NCBI GenBank assembly: GCA_026874595.1
Contig: CM049315.1
Span: 72,213,416-72,277,415, forward strand
Source: Sipunculus nudus
Taxonomy: Eukaryota; Annelida; Sipuncula; Golfingiida; Sipunculidae
Length of the DNA: 64,000 bases
Direction: 5' to 3'
The notes below the pieces were generated by a model. That model had not been told where the DNA came from, did no database searches, and saw only the letters and a list, made by a program, of their open reading frames with translations. Position 1 is the stretch's first letter, and every line of letters starts with the position of its first letter. The position numbers and the translations under genes are program-made. This document shows positions 58,110 through 64,000 of the stretch, in pieces.

Positions 58110-59410
58110 TCTAGTTTGTTTGTCTGTCTGTTTGTTTGTCTGTATGTACACGCGCTACAGGCCACAGTTTTTAAGCAATCGCTCTGAAACTTATGCATTA
58201 AGTGTAAGATTGGTTCTCCTCGGAGCCTATTGTTTTTGGTCATGTTCGGTCAAAGGTCAAGGTCAGGGTCACCAAAAAACCTAAAATATTTATTTTCTTC
58301 ATATCTTCGTCAATTATAATCGTAGCCGCATAATCTGTAGCTCATTTTATTCCTCTTTATGTTATCTTTCCAAGTGTTAGCACATTTTTCCGGTCAAATG
58401 TTACCATGGTAACGTATTTTTGGGGGAAAATCAGAAAATTCGAAAATGTCACTCTAAATTTCTCATTTTTTAAGTTAGAGAGGTCTAGTTTTTTGCGTTG
58501 TGTAGGATTTAATATGCTCTATGGAAAATTAATGGAAGTCTCGCAAAATCTCGTGCCATTTGTCGTCAAATGAGACTTTTCTAGATTTCATTAAATACGA
58601 TTTAGAGGTGCCATTTTTACAGCTAAGGTTCTAAAAGTGACATATTTTCTGTTGTTCTGGATTATCTCGAACTTGTTTTTTCATTTTTTTAAATTAGCCA
58701 CCAGGGGGCGTGGTACTGGAAACACTGCAACTTACCATTTTTCTGCAATATCTCAAAAAATATTAAACGTGGCACACTGTTTTCTGTCTTATCTGAAACT
58801 AGGATCGTTGGCTTATTCCTGCGTACATGTAGCTTTGCGCTGCTGTTACCATGGTTACCAAATTTTGGGGTAAAACTTGGCATTCTGAAAATAATAAGTT
58901 TTTTGCTTCTATCTCTGTTGATATTTATACTACAAGGGTCTAGTTTTCTGCATGAGGTAGCATTCCCTTGCCTCTAATGCAGTTAATTGCAAGTCTCGTA
59001 GAATCTCGCTCTGTTTTCCGTCAAACGAGAAATTACGAGATTTCACAGAAATGCTTATAACTTGGTCACCTTTTCGGCTAAAGAGGAGCAGTTTTCAGCA
59101 TTTTGTTGCGTTTTGGAAGCTTAACATGATAATAACTTATATCTCGCCACATCTCGTATCAACTCCCTCCAAACGAGAATATTCGAGAATTCGAACAAAT
59201 GTCTATATCTCTGTCATTTTAATGCCAGAGATTTTATTTTTCTATTGTTCAAGATTCACTTGACTAGTTTGAAGTGACAAAATTGAATATCTCGTCTTAT
59301 CTCGCACCATTTCTTGTCAAACGAGAACATGGGACCATTCAAAGATACGCCTATAATTCTGTTATTTTAATGCTGAAGACCTTTAGTTTTCAGCATTCGA
59401 TAGCGTCTAA
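58110..59410 (+). repeat. Diverged N / CTCF-like / R148 segment
   Basis: GTTT/GTCT run near 58,115-58,145; GGTCAAAGGTCAAGGTCAGGG near 58,249; canonical RFX-type palindrome GTTACCATGGTAAC at 58400-58413; CTCF-like AGCCACCAGGGGGCGTGG at 58696-58713 (last core in the window); GTTACCATGGTTAC at 58845-58858; then three or four decayed R148-like monomers to about 59,410. Confidence 0.78.
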
Positions 59411-59810
59411 CACTCTCGGTCACATTATGTGATTATATTGTAAGTTTCGTCAAATCTGGGATCGTTTTTTTCTTCAAATAAAAAAGTAAATCCTATTGCC
59501 GTGACCATAAGTGGCGGCAGTATGTGATAGTAAATGTCGGCAGGGGCATTACACTTGACAGTTGGAGCCATGTTCTATGGGTGTGCGATGGCCCATGAAA
59601 AGGACTTCTATTGTGTTGTTATCGTCTTCCTTTGATTGTTGCTTCGTAAACTTCACCGACCAGCCCCAACCACCTGGTTGCCTTGTGTCCTCAATGTAAA
59701 CAACCTTTGCTGTTTTCCATTACCTAAGATATGTATGGTAGCCTGTTCACTTGTCCTTAGATTGTTAATTGTTGGTGTATTGAAGTAAAATAAAATGCCA
59801 TGTTTTCCTG
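59410..59810. other. Transition region, no feature recognised
   Basis: Decayed relatives of the GC-rich cassette (GTGGCGGCAG near 59,511) and then sequence that matches nothing else in the window. No open frame, RNA or tandem structure is seen. Confidence 0.5.
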
Positions 59811-61390
59811 CACATTGATTGTAAATTTAAAAAAAACATACAAGAACCAACCAATGTTCTATGACCACTATTTCAGATTAGAGATCAGAACAATTGATTT
59901 CTGCATAAACCACTATGACCAGATTTGAAAAACTTTAAAGTGGTCTATATTTTTTTCTGAAGAAGTTGAGCTATATGCTTGGAGATGCATGCCAGTGGGT
60001 GTGAATGGATTGCAATGAAACCCAAACCAGGTGTGTGTGAAGAGTCTGGTGCAGATGAAGGGGGCCAAAACCTATTTGACTGTGTATCAGCATAAACTGG
60101 CCTGAAATCAGGTTTCTGGGGGCTTAAAATTTTTGTTATTGGGAACAGGGTTATATTATCTTGTTTCCCTGTATATACACCCTAAACGGGGCCTAATGAC
60201 ACCAAAACCAGGTTTTTTGGACCATCAGTACAGATTTGAGGTCAAAAAATGGATTTTCTCTGTATATCACTATGTTCACTGTGTCCAGATTTGGAAATTC
60301 AAACTGGTCCTAATTTTTTTTCTGAGGGAGTTGAGCCAAAAGCTTTGAGATACCAGCCAGTGGGTGTAAATGGATTGCAATGATACCCAAACCAGGTGTG
60401 TGTGTTGAGTTTTGTGGAGATGAGGGGTGCCAGAACCTATTTGCCTGTGTATAAGCATAAACTGGCCTGAAATCAGGTTTCTGGGGGCATGAAATTTTTG
60501 TTTGTGGGAACAGGGTAATATTATCTTGTTTCCTTGTATATACACCCTAAACTGGGCCTAATGACACCAAAACCAGGTTTTTTGGACCATTAGTACAGAT
60601 TGGAGGTCAAAAAATGGATTTTCTCTGTATATCACTATGTCCACTGTGTCCAGATTTGGAAATTCAAACTGGTCCTAATTTTTTTTCTGAGGGAGTTGAG
60701 CCAAAAGCTTTGAGATACCAGCCAGTGGGTGTAAATGGATTGCAATGATACCCAAACCAGGTGTGTGTGTTGAGTTTTGTGGAGATGAGGGGTGCCAGAA
60801 CCTATTTGCCTGTGTATAAGCATAAACTGGCCTGAAATCAGGTTTCTAGGGGCTTGAAATTTTTGTTTGTGTCAGCAGGGTAATATTATCTTGTTTCCCT
60901 GTATATACACCCTGAATTGGGCCTAATGACACCTAAACCATGTTTGTGGGACCATCATGACAGATTTGAGGTAAAAAAATGGATTTTTCACCTGTATATC
61001 ACTATGTCCACTGTGTCCAGATTTGGAAATTCAAACTGGCCCTAATTTTTTTTCTGAGGGATTTGAACCAAATGCTTTGAGATTCCAGCCAGTGGGTGTA
61101 AATGGATTGCAATGATAGCCAAACCAGGTGTGTGTGATGAGTCTGGTGGAGATGAGGTGGTCCAAAACACTATTTGCCTGTGTATAATAAGCCATATTAC
61201 TGTCCTCAGCTGAAATCAGCTTTCTGGGGGCTTGAAATGTTTGCTGGTGGGAACAAGGTGATATTATCTTGTTATCATGGATATACACCCTAAAATGGCC
61301 CTGAGGACACCAAAAACATGCATGTTGGACCATGAGTACAGATTTGAGGTAACAAATTGTCTGTCTATAAATTAAAAAAAAAAAAATCAA
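59811..61390 (+). repeat. 365-bp tandem array, about 4.3 copies
   Basis: TACACCC landmarks at 60176, 60541, 60906 and 61284 give spacings of 365, 365 and 378 bp; a more diverged first copy starts near 59,811. Units share AATGACACCAAAACC, CTGTATATCACTATG, CAGCCAGTGGGTGTAAATGG and GGCCTGAAATCAGG. The two central copies are almost identical. Unrelated to the R331/R148 families. It ends near an A13 run at 61374-61386. Frames open on either strand follow the repeat and are not supported as genes. Confidence 0.9.
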
Positions 61391-61950
61391 ATATCAAACT
61401 GTTATAAACATGTGTCAATATATTTAATAAAATCTCTTTTCATCCAATGAATTGCATCTTATTTTTTTATAAATAAACCATGATATTCAACTACATCCAG
61501 CAATAAAAAATGAAAATAAAATGAATAAAAGTTTGTTTTTTTTTTTTGGGGGGGGGGGGGGAGGGGGTGGTTGTGTTTTGTCAGTAAAATCCAGGCTTCT
61601 CTTTGGATCCCGGCGGTGGGCGAGGGTACAATGGACACCAAACAACATTTGAATAAACATTTTTTCTGCTGTTATTGGATGAGCAAGTCTCTGTGAATTT
61701 AAAAAAAATATTTATTCTGGTATTCAAGATGACAGTGAAAATGACCCTATTTTTTCAACCATTCACCACCCTGTTCGAGCGTTCATCGAATAAGAAAGAG
61801 CCCGTCCCACCGCATTTCCTGCGAGGGTTCGTTTCTTCAGAGTCCAAACTATCCTACCAGGGCGGGGTTTAGTCCATCTCGTCTGAAATTTGTGTCCGGG
61901 GCTCGGCAAACATGATGAAAGCGGACAAAACTTTCATACGGCTGATAATG
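61391..61950. other. AT-rich non-coding stretch with T12G14 run
   Basis: Contains several AATAAA words, a T12 run at 61536-61547 joined directly to G14 at 61548-61561, then AGGGGG. A 65-codon frame at 61,675-61,872 (+) has no recognisable domain. AGAGCCCGTCCCA near 61,797 recurs near 62,641, inside a weakly similar stretch of about 70 bp. Confidence 0.6.
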
Positions 61951-62388
61951 CGTATATATGTAAACGCGGGGAATTCCCGGAGAATTCACGGAGATTTTCC
62001 GGAGAGCTTTTATATGCAATGATACTTTTAATTACACGTTAAAATCATTTAAAATCTAACACTATATAACTCTTAAGACATTTATTCACTGTTAAATTAC
62101 CGAAATAATAACCAGCGCAAACAATGTGGGACTGCCACTAACACCAATCTGGATCACCAGCTAACTATTGACTACCGATCTTACATAAGACGAAAACGCT
62201 AAACACTATATATTGTTTCAACAGTTTACTGTGCAAACCGTAACAAAACCATGCAGGATATCAAATTTACAGGTTCTTAAGGAAATATGGTACAAAACAT
62301 AAATTGTACCTTTGCTCACATTTAATGATATCATCATGATGAATTCTCCGCGAATTCTCCAGCTTCCCGCGTTATAGATATATATGTA
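61951..62388. mobile_element. Candidate 0.44-kb inverted-repeat element (MITE-like)
   Basis: Left GTATATATG, AACGCGGGG and GGAGAATTCACGGAG (61979-61993) are mirrored on the right by CTCCGCGAATTCTCC (62346-62360), CCCGCGTT and ATATATATG. The inner arms match 14 of 15 bases. The interior is AT-rich without a long frame. It could be a miniature inverted-repeat transposable element or a chance pairing; no target-site duplication was confirmed. Confidence 0.45.
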
Positions 62389-63384
62389 TTTATTAATGAC
62401 AAAAAGTGACATACAATTTTATGGATACCCGTGTAATTGCGGTTTTCTGGACCGTCCCAGCCCACAGGTAGTGTAATATGGATTCCCGACAATATTCTAA
62501 TGACCGTTCCCTGAGCTGGAACGGCCTAAGAAGGCCCCTGTCATTTTTTTTAATTGCCAATTCCAAAGGTTTTTCGGACTAAAAAATGGCCCTACCCTTC
62601 ATTCAATCTCCAGCCTCTTCTGGCGTTCCGAGTTTAAAAAAGAGCCCGTCCCATGCCTATTTAAGCTAGGACTGCAAATTCTGGGGTCAAAACAACTCAA
62701 CTACGGCTTGGGATTACCACCTTTCCTCTTAAATTTCCATCGCGCCCGTGTCAAGTGTACCGTTTTTATTCACAAACGTGCGGCAGGCGCCAAAAAATTT
62801 GACAGCACCCCTTTCGGATGCCAGTAAATAGTTTTATATTTAAAGTCCTAACCCACCACGGAACTAGGGCCTCACAATTTTTTATCGGGTTACTTACCAC
62901 TTCAGACTCCTATAAAATCCCTGCTTTCCTTTTTTAACCAAAGATTCCAATTTTTAACAAATATTAAATTTCACATTACACGAAGGGGACATTACAGTTA
63001 ATCCGTGATGGGCAGGACTTCTTGGAATTTTATAATTCCCGGACGCAGGCTGACCGACTGCCTTTTTTCTTCAAGGACAGCCCTAATTTAAGCCATCATC
63101 AGACTTGAAGATGTCCTCAGGCCGACCTATTTGTCCAGGAATGAAAGGTCACGTCTCTGTTACCTAGAGGTCGGGTCTCTGTCTAACACGAACGCGGCTT
63201 CGCTTGCGTTTCGGCATTCTGGACGTTCAACTCTTCAAGTTTCATTTTCAGTGCTTTTTTCTTATTTCCAGCACTCAAGAATAGGAGAACTGCCAAGGAT
63301 TCAGTTGGACTTCCATTATTTTTTATTTCTGTCCAAAAATGGATTATCCTGTATAGGATGGCTACTAATAATAACACTATTAAT
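62389..63384. other. Apparently unique region, no feature recognised
   Basis: Mixed-composition DNA without tandem structure. A 106-codon frame (63,131-63,451, +) runs into the GTCT microsatellite and has no start context or domain that I recognise. Confidence 0.5.
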
Positions 63385-63432
63385 GTCTCTCTATCTGTCT
63401 GTCTGTCTGTCTCTCTGTCTGTCTCTCTGTCT
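63385..63432 (+). repeat. (TCTG/TCTC)n microsatellite
   Basis: Mixed TCTG and TCTC tetranucleotides outside the main repeat system, with a shorter CTGTCTGTCTG run near 63,533. Confidence 0.85.
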
Positions 63433-63584
63433 ACTCCTCTTTGACTTTTGAAAATCAGCAAGACCTTATTCATATGTGCTGCTGTTTTCCCCATGATAGA
63501 GGTTTTTCATTTGATCAGATACAAATATTCCCTGTCTGTCTGCCTAGTAACTGTCTATCTATTTCGCTGTCTTATTTCCAGTCA

Positions 63585-64000
63585 CTTTCGGCAAGCGTTC
63601 GACCTCAGGTCGTCTAGTTTGTTTGTCTGTCTGTCTGTCTGTCTGTGTACTTTCTACAGGCCACAATTTTCCAGCAATTGCTTTCAAACTTATACAGCTG
63701 GTAGACAAGCAAAAGTCCTGGAGGCCTATTTTTTTTGGGCATTATAGGTCAAATGATAAGGTCAAGGTCATCAAAAGTATACAAAACGGTTTTTTGTTCA
63801 TATCTGTGTTAATATTGGTCGTATCTACTTCAACAGTAGCTCATTTTAATCGTCATTCCAAGGCCTGTTTTCTGGTGTGTAGCTGACTCAATTTGCGGTA
63901 ACCATGGTAACGCATTTTTGGGGAAAAGTGCTGATATTTTTCTAAATTTGTCAGTTTTAAAGCTACAGAGGTCTAGTTTTTTGCTTCAGGTAGCATTCAC
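63585..64000 (+). mobile_element. Repeat system resumes: end motif, microsatellite, module N
   Basis: TTTCGGCAAGCG, hairpin CGACCTCAGGTCG at 63600-63612, CTAG at 63614-63617, GTTT/GTCT run to about 63,648, then module N with a degraded half-site cluster near 63,755 and RFX-like GTAACCATGGTAAC at 63898-63911, cut by the window end. It closely matches 636-1,012. Here the hairpin-CTAG motif lies at the outer edge next to unique DNA, so it may be a left rather than a right end. Confidence 0.75.

Larger units (their letters stand above)
55217..58110 (+). repeat. Second copy of the 46.03-48.86 kb segment
   Basis: Same order: GC-rich cassette (55,217-55,345), GCTTGCC-type hairpin, R331 cores at 55480 (GGCTGCTAGGGGGCGCTG, better preserved than 46296) and 55811, inserted element at 56,080-57,294, R331-like remains with decayed cores near 57,370 and 57,819, and end motif CGACCTATGGTCG at 58097-58109. 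It has a local 92-bp tandem duplication at about 57,530-57,714 and a shorter one near 57,737-57,790, absent from copy 1. Confidence 0.88.
2583..58270 (+). promoter_or_regulatory. AGGTCA direct-repeat clusters (nuclear-receptor-like)
   Basis: Each module N has a run of AGGTCA half-sites spaced by zero or one base. Examples: AGGTCAAAGGTCA (a DR1 layout) continuing as AAGGTCAAGGTCA at 8364-8388, with equivalents near 16,695, 26,206, 33,978, 40,075 and 49,003; shorter TCAAGGTCAAGGTCATC near 2595, 4306, 12,610 and 24,420. TCAAGGTCA is the extended half-site type used by ERR/NR5A receptors. Some copies have mutated sites. Function is inferred from motif resemblance only. Confidence 0.4.
1197..58713 (+). 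promoter_or_regulatory. CTCF-like motif family, about 80 sites, all + strand
   Basis: Cores of 18 bp in three forms: GGCCGCTAGGGGGCGCTG (R331), GGCCGCCAGGGGGCGTTG and AGCCACCAGGGGGCGTGG (long N and 1,274-bp units). Starts: 1197, 1531, 3041, 3372, 4731, 5061, 5392, 5723, 6054, 7132, 7463, 8656, 9112, 11173, 11446, 11777, 12109, 13064, 13394, 13725, 14056, 14387, 15465, 15796, 16986, 17442, 19504, 19777, 20083, 20415, 21370, 21697, 22027, 23088, 23421, 24865, 25192, 25523, 26497, 26953, 29060, 29391, 29722, 30650, 30981, 31313, 32632, 32959, 33290, 34270, 34726, 36837, 37168, 37499, 38427, 38758, 39090, 40533, 41803, 42259, 43077, 43533, 44351, 44807, 45625, 46296, 46627, 49461, 49788, 50861, 51317, 52386, 53536, 53992, 54810, 55480, 55811, 58696. 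The vertebrate CTCF core is CCACNAGGGGGCGC-like; binding here is inferred. Confidence 0.55.
911..63911. promoter_or_regulatory. RFX/X-box-like ACCATGG palindromes, about 34 sites
   Basis: Starts: 911, 2735, 4446, 6826, 8517, 9261, 12759, 15159, 16848, 17591, 21065, 22802, 24560, 26359, 30364, 32327, 34132, 34875, 38141, 40684, 41665, 42939, 44213, 45487, 49155, 50573, 52090, 52535, 53398, 54672, 58400, 58845, 63898. Forms are GTAACCATGGTTAC (perfect palindrome), GTTACCATGGTTAC, GTAACCATGGTAAC, and the canonical GTTACCATGGTAAC at 52090 and 58400. RFX proteins bind GTTRCC and GGYAAC half-sites; many copies here keep only one ideal half. Binding is inferred. Confidence 0.45.

Noticed and set aside
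63131-63451. 106-codon frame in the unique region
   Set aside because: Its 3' part is microsatellite and nothing in the peptide is recognisable.
1-64000. tRNA, rRNA or other structural RNA genes
   Set aside because: No tRNA cloverleaf, rRNA core or snRNA-like segment was recognised by eye. Short hairpins present are repeat-unit palindromes.

Overview
This window looks like non-coding, repeat-dominated nuclear DNA from an animal, most likely a marine invertebrate. The reasons are AT-rich sequence without operons or ribosome-binding sites, GTCT/GTTT tetranucleotide microsatellites, nested head-to-tail duplications of 0.15 to 9 kb, non-autonomous mobile-element-like units, and dense motifs resembling sites for animal CTCF, RFX and nuclear-receptor proteins. 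The phylum cannot be fixed from sequence alone. I find no protein-coding, rRNA or tRNA gene I can support. The open frames that exist are by-products of repeats whose unit length is divisible by three or which lack stops. Four module types recur from 1 to about 59.4 kb. Module C is a GC-richer 420-440 bp cassette ending in a poly-T run, eight copies. Module V is a 60-bp palindromic minisatellite followed by (GTCT/GTTT)n. Module N is a 450-1100 bp segment with AGGTCA half-site clusters, an RFX-like ACCATGG palindrome and a TCTCGTCAAACGAGA hairpin. Module R331 is a roughly 331-bp monomer with one CTCF-like CCGCTAGGGGGCGCTG site. A fifth module, R148, is a 148-bp tandem monomer. Layout: 1-4.69 kb holds three C-V-N-R331 units. 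4.69-13.02 and 13.02-21.35 kb are two nearly identical 8.33-kb tandem copies. 21.35-24.2 kb is transitional. About 24.28-32.04 and 32.05-39.98 kb are two nearly identical 7.77-kb tandem copies. 40-41.15 kb is a diverged N/R148 segment ending in a GC-rich cassette. 41.35-46.03 kb is a 1,274-bp unit repeated about 3.7 times with no difference seen. 46.03-48.86 kb is duplicated at 55.22-58.11 kb, both copies carrying a 1.21-kb element with short inverted ends inserted into an R331 monomer. 48.87-55.22 kb is a mosaic of N, R331 and 1,274-bp pieces. 59.5-63.58 kb is the only stretch outside this repeat system. It holds a 365-bp tandem array, a T12G14 run, a candidate inverted-repeat element and otherwise unrecognised sequence. 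Repeat DNA resumes at 63.58 kb. The most notable signal is that about 80 CTCF-like sites in three module families all point the same way and sit beside RFX-like and nuclear-receptor-like motifs, one set per module. This could be a regulatory or insulator-like satellite, or simply ancestral sequence spread by duplication; sequence alone cannot decide. Element ends (a hairpin followed by CTAG, inverted GCTTGCCGG arms and a GTCT microsatellite) suggest Helitron/Helentron-type non-autonomous elements as the source.
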